Source of the DNA: Planctomycetota bacterium
GTDB lineage: Bacteria > Planctomycetota > PUPC01 > JACPCR01
Direction of reading: 5' to 3'
NCBI GenBank assembly: GCA_030740295.1
Contig: JASLXP010000458.1
Coordinates: forward strand, 1-26,130
DNA: 26,130 bases
The notes beneath the pieces were generated by a model that saw nothing but the letters and a program-made list of their open reading frames with translations, was not told where the DNA came from and made no database searches. Shown in pieces: positions 1-8,741 of this stretch (within the stretch, counting starts at the first letter, position 1; the number at the start of each line of letters is the position of its first letter). A program made the translations under genes and the position numbers.

Positions 1-1
1 T

Positions 2-508
2 GGACTTGGCCTGATATGGTACGCCAGTTCTGCCGCACGAATCCATCCCCACTATATATCCTATTTCAACGAATTAGTTGGCCCCGAAAAGGGCTACAAC
101 TATTTGAGCGATTCCAACACTGATTGGGGGCAGGACCTGCCACGATTGGCCCTCTTTCTAAAGGAGCAAGGCGTTAGCGGCATTCTCCTGGCCTATTACG
201 GATTGGATTCACTCCAGTATTATGGAGTGCAGGCGCAATATCTGCCCATTGGCGACCGGCACCAGGATGACAATATAGAGGAGAGGTCGAATGGTTATAT
301 CTGTAATGAGTCCCCCCGTTTATTGGCTATAAGCGTCACTTTACTAAAAGGGGTGACTCTTAAAGACCACGACACCTATAAGTGGCTTGAAGAGATGAAG
401 CTCGTCCGCCGGATTGGCTACTCAATTCTCGTCTTTGATATTACCGGGAACGAGAAGGCCTCTGAAGAACTTGCCAAGATTCAGGGGAAATCTCAGCAGT
501 CGCGGTGA
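2..508 (+). CDS. C-terminal part of a membrane glycosyltransferase (GT39/mannosyltransferase-like), 5' end outside window
   Basis: The reading frame is open from the first bases of the window, so this is the last 168 residues of a longer gene. It reads through HPHYISYFNELVGP and then YLSDSNTDWGQDL, followed by a stretch ending in YYGVQAQYLP. That combination is typical of the soluble C-terminal segment of multi-pass glycosyltransferases of the GT39/phospholipid-carrier-dependent type, which move sugars from a lipid carrier outside the cytoplasmic membrane. The membrane helices and catalytic aspartates would lie upstream of the window. A TTG at 104 could be taken as a start, but it falls inside the conserved YLSDSN motif and cannot be the real one. 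Substrate is unknown. The family call is from motif memory; the incomplete 5' end is directly visible. Confidence 0.72.
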   Translation, partial: GLGLIWYASSAARIHPHYISYFNELVGPEKGYNYLSDSNTDWGQDLPRLALFLKEQGVSGILLAYYGLDSLQYYGVQAQYLPIGDRHQDDNIEERSNGYICNESPRLLAISVTLLKGVTLKDHDTYKWLEEMKLVRRIGYSILVFDITGNEKASEELAKIQGKSQQSR

Positions 509-665
509 TGCTTCTTCTCGGCACTGTTTCGTGGTCGACATAGCTGCTTCGGAGAAATCCTGATTGACATCACAGACATCTGCTGCCAGCTTGGGCCTTA
601 GCGGGGGACGACGGCAAACAAGGTGCACTTACTTACATAACAGGATTCTAAAAAAGGAGGACGCC

Positions 666-1457
666 ATGCATCCATTGGCTGATTTGCAGGTTCCTGAAGG
701 CAAAGTTGCCATCCACTGGTTCGAGCAAAGCACGTATGCCATAAAAGACTCAGCCGGCACGACCGCCATGGTCGATCCGTATTTCCCTACTGACCGCCCC
801 GCGGCTAGTTTCAAATACGAGGACTCGCCTCACGATGAGTCCACACTTCCTGTCGATTACGTTCTCCTTACTCATAATCATGGGGACCACACGTTCCCCG
901 AATCTCTGGCTCGAATTCACGAAAGCTCTCCGGACATCCGATGCATTGGGCCAAAAGAGAGCATCGGGAATATAGTGGAAAAGACCTCTATTCCCGGTGA
1001 ACAGGTTACGGAGATCAAAGCGGGGGAGTCCTGCCTTCTCGGCAGTATGAAGGCCACCTTTGTCTATGCTAAAGCTCCCGAAGGTGACCCGGACCGGGGC
1101 ATTAATCCTCCGGACGTGACGCATCTTGGATGCGTCGTTGATGCCGGCGGCATTGGAATGTATTTCTCCGGCGATGTGTTTAATTCCTTTGCTGAACGGG
1201 ACGACCTGATTGAAGCCGTTGCCGGGCTGCAGCCGGACATCGGCTTTCTGACAAATCATCCGACCGAGGGAGAGTTCCCTTTCTTTGATGGGTCGGCAAA
1301 GATGGCAAAGAGGATCGGGCTGAAGCACGCCGCGCCTGCACATTACGAATGCTTCGTGAAACGAGACTACGATCCCAACGAATGGGCGAAGGCTGTAGCG
1401 GAACTTGGAACCGAGCCAGTCATCATCCCCAGAAACAGCCACATCATCTACCCCTGA
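666..1457 (+). CDS. UlaG-like MBL-fold metal-dependent hydrolase
   Basis: 263 residues. The metal-binding signature of the metallo-beta-lactamase fold is plain: THNHGDH at residues 69-75, then His153, Asp170 (FSGD) and His226 (PAHYE) as further likely ligands. Overall layout resembles the UlaG (L-ascorbate-6-phosphate lactonase) branch, although it is shorter than E. coli UlaG (about 350 residues) as I remember it. I chose the ATG at 666 because AAAAGGAGG lies just upstream at 653-661; an in-frame start at 564 would add a low-complexity arginine-rich leader. No signal peptide, so cytoplasmic. It stands alone between a glycosyltransferase and the convergent gcv operon, so context does not name a substrate. 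A sugar-lactone or phosphodiester hydrolase is possible; the exact reaction is not supported. Confidence 0.82.
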   Translation: MHPLADLQVPEGKVAIHWFEQSTYAIKDSAGTTAMVDPYFPTDRPAASFKYEDSPHDESTLPVDYVLLTHNHGDHTFPESLARIHESSPDIRCIGPKESIGNIVEKTSIPGEQVTEIKAGESCLLGSMKATFVYAKAPEGDPDRGINPPDVTHLGCVVDAGGIGMYFSGDVFNSFAERDDLIEAVAGLQPDIGFLTNHPTEGEFPFFDGSAKMAKRIGLKHAAPAHYECFVKRDYDPNEWAKAVAELGTEPVIIPRNSHIIYP

Positions 1458-1502
1458 TTTTGGATAATGGATGCCCCTGATTCCCGAATCGTGAAGGGTT
1501 TC

Positions 1503-2258
1503 TCAGATTCTCTCGTTCCACTCTCTGCTTGAATATTTTTCTGTGAACTCCCGGGCCACCTTGCGCTCCTCGGCCGCCATGGTGCCTGAAACCAGATCGA
1601 GGTCGAGGGCATCCTCGAAACCGTTGCACATGGCATCGGCCAGATCGTTGAACGAGACCGTCTGTCCGATGACCTCGCACAGGGGAAGGACTTCGGGGGT
1701 CATGGGGTTCGGCTCGAGTGGGATGAAGCCGTGTTCGAGTACGACCCGTTTGGTCCAGCGCTGGGAAGTGCCGACCAGTTTCTTGTCCTGGTAGACGATG
1801 TCGTAGGGAGAGGTGCGGACCGTGCAGAAGGCTGCGGTGTTGTTGGTGCAGGCGTCTTCGCAGCCCCGCTGGCGGACATCTGCGCCGGCGAGCTTCAATC
1901 CTGCCACCAGGCCCTCGTTGAGCATCGAGTAGACTTTACCTGTGTCTGCGGGGGCATCGCCTTCGGAGACGGACGCGACAAATGAAAAGGTCATTTCACG
2001 GTGATGAAATATGGCCCCGCCTCCGGTGACTCTTCGGACAAATCCGTAGCCGTTCGAGCGAATTTCATCCAGGTCAAATTCTGCGATTCGCTGGCCGTAG
2101 CCGATGGAGACCGCAGAGGGTTCCCATTGGTAGAAGCGGAGGGTTGGCCTGCTCTCTTGCGGATGCTTATCTGCCACGCGCAGGATGGCTTCATCAATCG
2201 CCATATTGCGTGCCGCGGTTGCGGGGCTATCGATGAGGAGTCGCCAGCGCGTTTTCAT
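1503..2258 (-). CDS. Lipoate-protein ligase / octanoyltransferase (LplA/LipM-type) family protein
   Basis: 251 residues of the biotin/lipoate protein ligase fold. RRVTGGGAIFHH at residues 75-86 is the lipoyl/octanoyl-binding loop, and YDIVYQDKKLVGTSQRW carries the conserved Lys160. Cys145 sits eight residues before Asp153, the spacing of the catalytic cysteine in LipM-type octanoyltransferases. The protein is therefore either an amidotransferase using octanoyl-ACP or an ATP-dependent lipoate ligase; the cysteine favours the former but does not prove it. It is the last gene of the gcvH-gcvPA-gcvPB operon, its ATG beginning two bases after the gcvPB stop. This points to lipoylation of GcvH, the only lipoyl-domain protein in the window, as its job. 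About 250 residues is short for full LplA (about 335) and closer to LipM (about 278). Confidence 0.85.
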   Translation of the reverse strand: MKTRWRLLIDSPATAARNMAIDEAILRVADKHPQESRPTLRFYQWEPSAVSIGYGQRIAEFDLDEIRSNGYGFVRRVTGGGAIFHHREMTFSFVASVSEGDAPADTGKVYSMLNEGLVAGLKLAGADVRQRGCEDACTNNTAAFCTVRTSPYDIVYQDKKLVGTSQRWTKRVVLEHGFIPLEPNPMTPEVLPLCEVIGQTVSFNDLADAMCNGFEDALDLDLVSGTMAAEERKVAREFTEKYSSREWNERI

Positions 2259-2260
2259 TT

Positions 2261-3724
2261 TCAGGCCCGCCAGCAGAGCTGCAGTTCGCGTGCGGCCTTC
2301 ACTTCGTCCAGACGTCCGACCGGCATGCTTTGGGGGAGATTCTCGAAGGCCGCGGGATTCTCTTCCACCTCTTGCGCAATCTGCAGCATGGCATCGATGA
2401 AGCTGTCGAGAGTCTCCTTGCTCTCCGTTTCCGTCGGTTCGATCATCAGGGCCTCATGAACGATGAGGGGAAAGTAAATGGTCGGCGCGTGGAAACCGAG
2501 GTCGAGCAGTTTCTTTGCGATCTCCAGAGCACGGACACCGCCCTTCTTTTGCCGGTCTGCACTGAAAACGCACTCGTGCATGCAAGGGACATCATAAGGC
2601 AGGTCGTACGCATCTTTCAGTTTTGCCATGATGTAGTTCGCGTTGAGCACTGCGTTCTCGCTGATCCTCCGGATGCCTTCCGGGCCGTGCATCATGATGT
2701 ACGTGTAGGCTCGCACCAGGATGCCGAAGTTGCCCATGAAGCTGCGGACGCGGCCGACAGAAAGGGGCAGGTCGGAATCCAGTCGATAGACCCCATCTTC
2801 TTCTACTACTCGCGGGACCGGCAAAAACGGTTCGAGCCTGGAAACAACTCCCACCGGTCCCGAGCCGGGGCCGCCGCCGCCGTGAGGTGTTGAAAATGTT
2901 TTATGAAGATTGAAGTGCATGACGTCGATGCCGAACTCCGCAGGAAGGCACTGTCCGACAATGGCGTTGAAGTTCGCGCCGTCCATGTAGAGCAACCCAC
3001 CGGCTTCGTGGATCATCGCGGCGGCTCGGACGATGTTCTGATCGAAGAGGCCCAGCGTGTTGGGATTCGTGATCATCATGCCGGCGGTCTGAGGACCAAG
3101 CTTGCTGCAGAGGTCTTCAAGGTCGACGAAACCGAATTCATCGGAATTCACCTGTACCGATTTGAAGCCACACAGCGCTGCACTTGCCGGGTTCGTGCCG
3201 TGCGCAGAATCAGGGATGAGAATCTCCAGGCGTTCACCGTCCGGCTCGTGATGTTTGTGGTAGGAACGAATAAGCAGAAGACCGAGGAATTCGCCGTGCG
3301 CACCCGCTGCCGGCTGAAGCGATATGGCATCGAATCCGGACACAGCGGCCAGGGCATTTTCGAGCGAATGAAGAAGAGCGAGCGCGCCCTGCAGCGTCTC
3401 ATCCGGCTGGTAAGGATGAATGCGAGCCATGCCCGGCAGCTCTGAGGCCCAATCGTTCACCTTTGGGTTGTATTTCATGGTGCATGAACCCAAAGGATAG
3501 AAATGCGTGTCCACGGACATGTTCATCTGCGAGAGGCGCACGAAATGTCGCACAAGATCAAGCTGCCCGACTTCCGGCAAATCCGCGGGCTCTTCACGCA
3601 GCATTGAAGCCGGGATACATTCGTCGAGGCCGGGGGCACCTGCATCACTTTCAGGCAGAGGGACGGCCACCCGGCCGGGCCTGCTGTGCTCGAAGATGAG
3701 AGGTTCGGGTTCGGGATAGTTCAT
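2261..3724 (-). CDS. gcvPB: Glycine dehydrogenase (aminomethyl-transferring), subunit 2 (P-protein C-terminal half)
   Basis: 487 residues, the usual size for the GcvPB subunit of a split P-protein. It carries pyridoxal phosphate on Lys275 in NLHKTFSTPHGGGGPG and has the family hallmarks THFYPLGSCTMKYNP (73-87) and SAHGTNPASA (173-182). With GcvPA it decarboxylates glycine and passes the aminomethyl group to the lipoyl arm of GcvH, in the cytoplasm. It is separated by 23 bases from gcvPA upstream and by two bases from the ligase gene downstream, so translation is probably coupled. Split P-proteins are known from Firmicutes, Thermotogae, Planctomycetes-like bacteria and archaea, whereas E. coli has a single fused GcvP. 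Confidence 0.95.
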   Translation of the reverse strand: MNYPEPEPLIFEHSRPGRVAVPLPESDAGAPGLDECIPASMLREEPADLPEVGQLDLVRHFVRLSQMNMSVDTHFYPLGSCTMKYNPKVNDWASELPGMARIHPYQPDETLQGALALLHSLENALAAVSGFDAISLQPAAGAHGEFLGLLLIRSYHKHHEPDGERLEILIPDSAHGTNPASAALCGFKSVQVNSDEFGFVDLEDLCSKLGPQTAGMMITNPNTLGLFDQNIVRAAAMIHEAGGLLYMDGANFNAIVGQCLPAEFGIDVMHFNLHKTFSTPHGGGGPGSGPVGVVSRLEPFLPVPRVVEEDGVYRLDSDLPLSVGRVRSFMGNFGILVRAYTYIMMHGPEGIRRISENAVLNANYIMAKLKDAYDLPYDVPCMHECVFSADRQKKGGVRALEIAKKLLDLGFHAPTIYFPLIVHEALMIEPTETESKETLDSFIDAMLQIAQEVEENPAAFENLPQSMPVGRLDEVKAARELQLCWRA

Positions 3725-3747
3725 GGGGGACAGTTATCTGGAAGACC

Positions 3748-5094
3748 TCATTCAATGACGTCTGTCAGGGCAGCGGCAAAGTCTTGAATCTGTTTTTGCG
3801 TTCGTTGTTCGGTGGCACAGACGAGAAGCTCGTTGGCACGAGACTCATCAAACTGTCCGAGCGGAACGCCTGCCAGAAATCCTTTCTCGAGCAGATCGGT
3901 CACTACGCCGGTTGCCGGCTTTCCGCAATCGATGACAAACTCGTTGAAGTATGAAGATGAACTCACTGGCTCCACGCCGCCTTGTTTCAACAGTGCCGCA
4001 AGTTGATGAGCCTTCTGCGTGCACAGGGCGGCGACTTTTCTGAGGCCCTGTTTGCCGAGCGCGCTCAGGTACACCGTTGCACGGAGAGCGAGGAGCGCGT
4101 GATTGGTGCAGATATTCGATGTAGCCCGCTCGCGTTTGATGTGCTGCTCACGCGTTTGAAGGGTCAGGACATATGCTCGGTCCCCGCGTTCGTGGCGCGT
4201 CTGGCCTACGATGCGACCGGGAATTTTTCTCACGTGTTTATCGCGTGTGGCGAGCATGCCAAGTCCCGGCCCCCCGAGCGCCGGAGGGATACCCAGGCAC
4301 TGGGCCTCACCGGAAACGATATCTGCGCCGCATTCACCCGGTGATTTCAGCAGCGCGAGCGCGATGGGATTCGCGCTGACGACCAGCAAGGCGCCGGCAC
4401 CGTGTGCGAGCTGGGCGAGCGATTCGAGATCTTCGATGCCGCCGTAAAAATTCGGCTGCTGAACCACGACCACCCGCGGCGGCGAATCAGACTGCAATGC
4501 CGAAGCGAGCGACTCATGCGAGGTGACGCCATTCTCCAGAGCAATATCGCTCAGGGGCGCATCCAGGTATTGCACGTAAGTGCGGATGGTCTGGATGTAT
4601 TCAGGATGGACACCCGCAGAAATGGCTACCGCGTCCTGGCGGACGATGTTCTGTGCCATGAGGACGGCCTCGGCCAGCGCGGTAGCACCGTCGTAGAGGC
4701 TGGCGTTGGCGACTTCCATTCCGGTGAGCTGGCAAATCAGACTCTGGTACTCGTAGAAGACCTGCAGGTTGCCCTGGCTCGCCTCGGCCTGGTACGGGGT
4801 GTACGAGGTGTAAAACTCCGACCGGCCGGAAATGAAATCGACCACCGGCGGAATGTAATGGTCGTACATGCCGCCGCCGGCAAAACAGATTTTGCTGTCG
4901 AGCGATTCGTTGGCGGCCGACAGTTCCTGCGCGTGCGCCATCATCTCCGGCTCTGAGAGAGCTTTGGGAAGATCGAGTTCCCCTGTAAATCGGATCTCCG
5001 CGGGAATGCTCTCGAACAGTGCCGCCACACTTGGCGCGCCGATGGCCGCGAGCATCGCATCACGATCCTCGTCCGTGTTCTGAACGTATGGCAT
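3748..5094 (-). CDS. gcvPA: Glycine dehydrogenase (aminomethyl-transferring), subunit 1 (P-protein N-terminal half)
   Basis: 448 residues, normal for GcvPA. Recognisable stretches are RFTGELDLPKALSEPEM near the N-terminus, GGGMYDHYIPPVVDFISGR, FYTSYTPYQAEASQGNLQ and the glycine-rich LGGPGLGMLATRDKHVRKIPGR region. It is the non-PLP-lysine half of the glycine decarboxylase P-protein and forms the alpha2beta2 enzyme with GcvPB. Its ATG begins at the base directly after the gcvH stop (zero spacing), so the order gcvH-gcvPA-gcvPB is one transcription unit. No frameshift or missing segment is visible. Confidence 0.95.
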   Translation of the reverse strand: MPYVQNTDEDRDAMLAAIGAPSVAALFESIPAEIRFTGELDLPKALSEPEMMAHAQELSAANESLDSKICFAGGGMYDHYIPPVVDFISGRSEFYTSYTPYQAEASQGNLQVFYEYQSLICQLTGMEVANASLYDGATALAEAVLMAQNIVRQDAVAISAGVHPEYIQTIRTYVQYLDAPLSDIALENGVTSHESLASALQSDSPPRVVVVQQPNFYGGIEDLESLAQLAHGAGALLVVSANPIALALLKSPGECGADIVSGEAQCLGIPPALGGPGLGMLATRDKHVRKIPGRIVGQTRHERGDRAYVLTLQTREQHIKRERATSNICTNHALLALRATVYLSALGKQGLRKVAALCTQKAHQLAALLKQGGVEPVSSSSYFNEFVIDCGKPATGVVTDLLEKGFLAGVPLGQFDESRANELLVCATEQRTQKQIQDFAAALTDVIE

Positions 5095-5478
5095 TTAGTG
5101 ATCCCCGGCGATTTCGCTGTATTGCGCTGCTGAGAGGAGTCCTTCGGTATCCTGATCGAGGTTGGCCGGTTTCAGCTTGATCATCCATCCCGCGCCGAAA
5201 GGGTCTTCATTGAAGACGTCAAGATTATCTGGGAGGGACTCGTTCGCCTCGACGACCTCACCGGCAACCGGTGCATAAAGATCGGAAGTGGCCTTTACGG
5301 ATTCAATGAGGCCGAAGGGATCACCGGCCTCAAAAGATTCGCCCGTCTGGGGCAGTTCGAGGTAGGTGAGATCAGTCAGTTCTTTGACTGCGTAATCAGT
5401 GATTCCAACGAGAACCAGGCCACCGTCTACTTTGGCCCATTCGTGGGTTTCACCGTATTTGCGGTCGTCGGGATACAT
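5095..5478 (-). CDS. gcvH: Glycine cleavage system H protein
   Basis: 127 residues, full length for GcvH. The lipoylation site is Lys62 in GLIESVKATSDLYAP, and the N-terminal YGETHEWAKVDGG and C-terminal GAGWMIKLKP segments are typical. The lipoyl arm carries the aminomethyl group from the P-protein to the T-protein and is reoxidised by dihydrolipoamide dehydrogenase. It is the first gene of the operon. The T-protein (gcvT), which commonly precedes gcvH, is not in the window; the next gene upstream is the divergent VWA protein. I looked for a glycine riboswitch in the 5' leader and did not recognise one. Confidence 0.96.
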   Translation of the reverse strand: MYPDDRKYGETHEWAKVDGGLVLVGITDYAVKELTDLTYLELPQTGESFEAGDPFGLIESVKATSDLYAPVAGEVVEANESLPDNLDVFNEDPFGAGWMIKLKPANLDQDTEGLLSAAQYSEIAGDH

Positions 5479-5541
5479 GTGCTGAGAAGGTATGTGAGGT
5501 CTCGAATGTCAGTAAGAATCGGTCTCGCGGGAGAGCGCGTT

Positions 5542-5570
5542 AATGTATCGCTGGCCTTTTTCAAGTTCAA
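5542..5570 (-). promoter_or_regulatory. Candidate sigma-70-type promoter of the gcvH operon
   Basis: On the minus strand a TTGAAC box (5570-5565) is followed after 17 bases by TACATT (5547-5542), about 65 bases before the gcvH start. Each box matches four of six consensus positions. It is plausible by spacing and position but is judged only by eye. Confidence 0.33.
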
Positions 5571-5628
5571 TCAGAGTGACGATTGAGGGATTCCTGATCC
5601 GGACATGTAAATTGGTCCCCCATAGGAC

Positions 5629-5657
5629 TTGCTCCCCCGGTGCCTTAGGGGTTTAAT
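5629..5657 (+). promoter_or_regulatory. Candidate promoter of the VWA-protein gene
   Basis: TTGCTC (5629-5634), a 17-base spacer and TTTAAT (5652-5657) lie about 50 bases before the ATG at 5708. The -10 box matches five of six bases, the -35 box three. The spacer contains a CCCC...GGGG inverted arrangement. It would drive transcription divergently from gcvH. Confidence 0.35.
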
Positions 5658-5707
5658 TTGTCATCACCAAATCGGTGCAGTTAATTCATCCTCGTCGGAA
5701 AGCAGTA

Positions 5708-7828
5708 ATGAGCGACGAACAGGCTACTGGCGGATACGAGACTCAGGGCAATACAACTCTGGAGTTTGTATTACGTGGCAACGACCTGAAGACCGCCATC
5801 ATCAACAACCTGAAGACTACCCCCTGGTGGGTCATTTCCGTGGTCCTGCATGTGGTTGCCGTGATGATCCTTGCACAGGCCATCGATATGTCGACCCCGC
5901 GCCGGGCGGATGATCTGGTACTCATGGCGGAAATCAAGAATGATGATTTCAAGCCGCTCGACCTCAAAAAAATCGAACAGGTCTTCGAACAGATAGAAGT
6001 GGAGCAAGAACGTGTCCTTGAGGCGCCGACGCTCATGAAGGTGCCGCAGGTGGAGATGACCGAGCCCACCGAGTTCACCAATGAAATTGACGTGTCCCCT
6101 TCTCTAAGTGACGTCTCCGACATTGAGGCCGGCGATTTTACCGACATTGAAGGCGATTTTGATGAAGGAGACCTGGGCGATTTCGATGAAGGTGGAGGCG
6201 GGCTCGACGTGCTCGGCGTCGATGGTGGATTCAATGCCCGCGGCAAGAGCAATTACGGCGATGTGATCAGCGATCTGGGCTCCCGAATGATGAAGATCGG
6301 GAAGAAGAAGAAGTATCGAGGGGATGTGCTGCTTATCTGGCTGATGGATGCTTCGGTCAGCATGAAGGACGACCAGGAGGAGATTAAGAATCAGCTCTGG
6401 ACCATGGACAAGAAATTCAGGGAACAGGAAGGTGCCGGCAAGCTGATGCAGGCAGTCGTTTACTTCAGCGACCGTCCTCAGTTGTGGCTGTCAGCAACTC
6501 CCGATATTGACCAGGTGATGGAGGCCATAGAAAACATTGAGCCCAGCCCTCCCGGCACAAAAGAGAACGTCATGGCCGCGGTGGAATTTGTGGCCAAGCA
6601 CAAACAGTTCAACCGGCCTGGGCTTCGTGCGAGAAAGGTCGTCGTACTCGTAGATGACGACAGTGGCGATGATTCGAAACGAGTTGAAGATGCGCTCAGA
6701 GCACTGAAGCAGGCCAAAATGAGCCTGTTCGCCATCAATCGCGAATGCCCCTTCCAGAGCACCACCCTTTACGAATCATATGAATGGGTGGATGACGATG
6801 GTGAGAAGTTTTCAGGCCGCGGCTATGTGATACGCGGTCCTGAAACAGCGCGTCCTGAAATCACGCACATCCCCTGGGGCAATTTCGAGTATCACAACTA
6901 CCGGGGAGGCGGCGTGAGCATGGGCGGCAAGATCATGTCCGGCTTTGGCATTTACGACATCAGCCGCCTCGCCTACTACACCGGGGGCGCCTATTACATC
7001 CTCGGGGAATCTCAGGATGTGTATGACTGGGAATTGATGGAGCGTTATCGTCCTGAGCTGGTCTCACGAACTGATTATGATGCGAGAACTGCCCGCAACC
7101 CGTTCAAACGCGTCATTGAAGAAGTATCGAAGGAGTGGAGAGAGACACAGTGCGGCGGATGGTTCCGGCCAGACCAGTTGAACACAATGATCAGCCGGGC
7201 CAAGAAGAAGCAGCAGCAACTCGAAGGCCTCGTGAACAGAATTCAGAAAGAAGCGTTTATGTCTGACAGCAAACTGAGCGCACTCAAAGCACACCGCAGA
7301 TGGCCGGCCAATGCTGACATCGTCTGGGTTCAGCTCAATCTCGCCCGGCACCGCCTCCGCCAATACACCTACGGCATCGAAGAATTCAAGAGGTCACTGA
7401 AGAAACCCATTCCTGATGACCACCGCATCTGGGCGCACGGCACACAGAAGGTGAAGGAGACTCCGGCCTCAATCAAGGACAAGGAAAAGGTCATCGTCGC
7501 CATGAGATACGCGGCGAGCCGGCATCCGAGAACGCCCTGGGGTTTCATTGCTTCCAGTTTCGATGTGGATTCGAACAAGCATCTTTTTGGCTACAAATTC
7601 ATCCACAGGTATTGGTTTCACAGCTACTGGGCCATCCTGGAATTGAAGAGTGGCAAGAAGTATGAGGCGATCATCACGGGCGAGAACAAGGAAAGGAAGA
7701 CCATCAATTTTACAGTCCCGAAAAAGGGCTCGAAGAGGGACGTACCCAGAAGCATGTTCAAGAGTATCACGAGGATTCAGCACTCCTCCTCCCCCGGGCC
7801 GCGGCACACTGGCCCGCAAAGAATCTGA
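5708..7828 (+). CDS. Membrane-anchored VWA-domain protein
   Basis: 706 residues from the ATG at 5708, which has a weak GGAAAG five bases upstream; starts further 5' lack any support. Order of parts: a short cytoplasmic N-terminus, one membrane helix at about residues 39-58 (PWWVISVVLHVVAVMILAQA), a linker, a strongly acidic Asp/Glu/Gly segment at about 138-175, then a von Willebrand A domain from about 206 with the metal site DASVSM at 214-219. A basic region with a predicted helix rich in K and Q follows, and a C-terminal stretch (IITGENKERKTINFTV) that could be a small beta-barrel. VWA proteins of this layout are frequent in Planctomycetes-like bacteria; ligand and role are unknown. The gene stands alone and ends at a strong terminator. 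Confidence 0.85.
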   Translation: MSDEQATGGYETQGNTTLEFVLRGNDLKTAIINNLKTTPWWVISVVLHVVAVMILAQAIDMSTPRRADDLVLMAEIKNDDFKPLDLKKIEQVFEQIEVEQERVLEAPTLMKVPQVEMTEPTEFTNEIDVSPSLSDVSDIEAGDFTDIEGDFDEGDLGDFDEGGGGLDVLGVDGGFNARGKSNYGDVISDLGSRMMKIGKKKKYRGDVLLIWLMDASVSMKDDQEEIKNQLWTMDKKFREQEGAGKLMQAVVYFSDRPQLWLSATPDIDQVMEAIENIEPSPPGTKENVMAAVEFVAKHKQFNRPGLRARKVVVLVDDDSGDDSKRVEDALRALKQAKMSLFAINRECPFQSTTLYESYEWVDDDGEKFSGRGYVIRGPETARPEITHIPWGNFEYHNYRGGGVSMGGKIMSGFGIYDISRLAYYTGGAYYILGESQDVYDWELMERYRPELVSRTDYDARTARNPFKRVIEEVSKEWRETQCGGWFRPDQLNTMISRAKKKQQQLEGLVNRIQKEAFMSDSKLSALKAHRRWPANADIVWVQLNLARHRLRQYTYGIEEFKRSLKKPIPDDHRIWAHGTQKVKETPASIKDKEKVIVAMRYAASRHPRTPWGFIASSFDVDSNKHLFGYKFIHRYWFHSYWAILELKSGKKYEAIITGENKERKTINFTVPKKGSKRDVPRSMFKSITRIQHSSSPGPRHTGPQRI

Positions 7829-7847
7829 AAACAGTGCTGAATCCAAT

Positions 7848-7878
7848 AAAAAAGCCCTCCGTCCCGGAGGGCTTTTTT
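7848..7878 (+). terminator. Rho-independent terminator after the VWA gene
   Basis: GCCCTCC (7854-7860) pairs perfectly with GGAGGGC (7866-7872) around a GTCCC loop and is followed by six T. Six A precede the stem, so it could also work on the minus strand. It starts 19 bases after the VWA stop codon. Confidence 0.93.
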
Positions 7879-8318
7879 AGTTCTGGCAGACAGAAGTGGT
7901 CAATGTTCGCAAACAGGGATCAACGGGTACTGGGTCAAAGGCTGCCGCAGGACGCAACCACCAATAGCCGCCATCCTGTCCTGAAAAGACAGTAGCTGTT
8001 CATTCCTGGTGCAGATGGCCGAGTATCCGGTTGTGGTGAATGCGGTACATCGGAACACAAACCGCAGTTAGCGAAAGACTTATTGGATTTCTACGGCGCT
8101 CAGTCATCGTGGCATCATTATTGATTGGGGGCTGGCGGGTCCTAATCCAGAGAATTGTGAATCAGTGTTCAAGATACGGGAAGGCCGTGTAAAGCTCTGC
8201 CTGATTCGGCTATTGTCATCCAGGAATTCAGGGATACACTGCCTGCCGATGGGCCGATCTTGAAGCGCCTGATCCCGTCACAGGTGCTCATCTTATTCAC
8301 ATCGCAGGAGGTCTCACC
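7879..8318. other. Gene-free stretch upstream of the stressosome module
   Basis: About 440 bases in which I see no credible gene, repeat or RNA. It must hold the promoter of the rsb module, but no convincing sigma-70 pair stands out. The only clear control element is the ribosome binding site AGGAGG at 8306-8311, seven bases before the ATG at 8319. A short segment near 8075-8200 could be translated in one frame, but it has no start signal and no recognisable similarity. Confidence 0.5.
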
Positions 8319-8733
8319 ATGGGCAAGGAGCAAGAGGTGAACATCAGCAGTCTCATCGAGCGTTTTGAGAGCGAAATACTCGATGATTGGTTGAAAGAAC
8401 AATTGCAGGCCGTCACTCTAAGGTCGGACCTGATCAGCGAGACCGAGCTCCGCGAGCAGTGTCTCGAATTTCTGTCCCTTATGCGGACGGCCACTGCCAA
8501 TAACGAGCAGGATATTGCCACAGATGAATGGTCGGAAATCCGGAACGTTCTGACGAGCATTTCTGCTTCCAGGGCGGAGCAGGGCTTCTCGCCGTCGGAA
8601 ACCGCTTCATTTGTGTTTTCCCTCAAGCAGCCTCTGCTCACTTTGATACAGCAAGAGTTTGGAGGGTCGGCGGAACTCCTCGTCGAGGCGAACTGGTTGA
8701 TCACCGTCCTGCTCGACAAGCTGGGTCTCTTCA

Positions 8734-8741
8734 CTGTAGAG
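8734..8741. repeat. Target-site duplication, left copy
   Basis: CTGTAGAG directly abuts the left terminal inverted repeat of the inserted element and is identical to 8871-8878. It encodes the last codons of the intact rsbR 5' part (VE). Confidence 0.92.

Noticed and set aside
104..508. Separate small gene starting at TTG 104
   Set aside because: The start codon lies inside the conserved YLSDSN motif and the frame is open to the window edge, so it is the tail of a longer gene.
750..1442. 230-codon open frame opposite the UlaG-like gene
   Set aside because: Rich in Arg and Gly with no family pattern; the plus-strand gene has a metal-binding signature and a strong ribosome binding site.
5479..5707. 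Glycine riboswitch upstream of gcvH
   Set aside because: The leader is about 60 nt after the predicted start, and I see none of the conserved glycine-aptamer core. A covariance search would settle it.
8110..8126. Possible sigma-54 promoter (TGGCAT-N5-TTGAT) upstream of rsbR
   Set aside because: The -12 element has GA instead of the required GC, and the site is about 190 bases from the gene. rpoN being in the window is not evidence.
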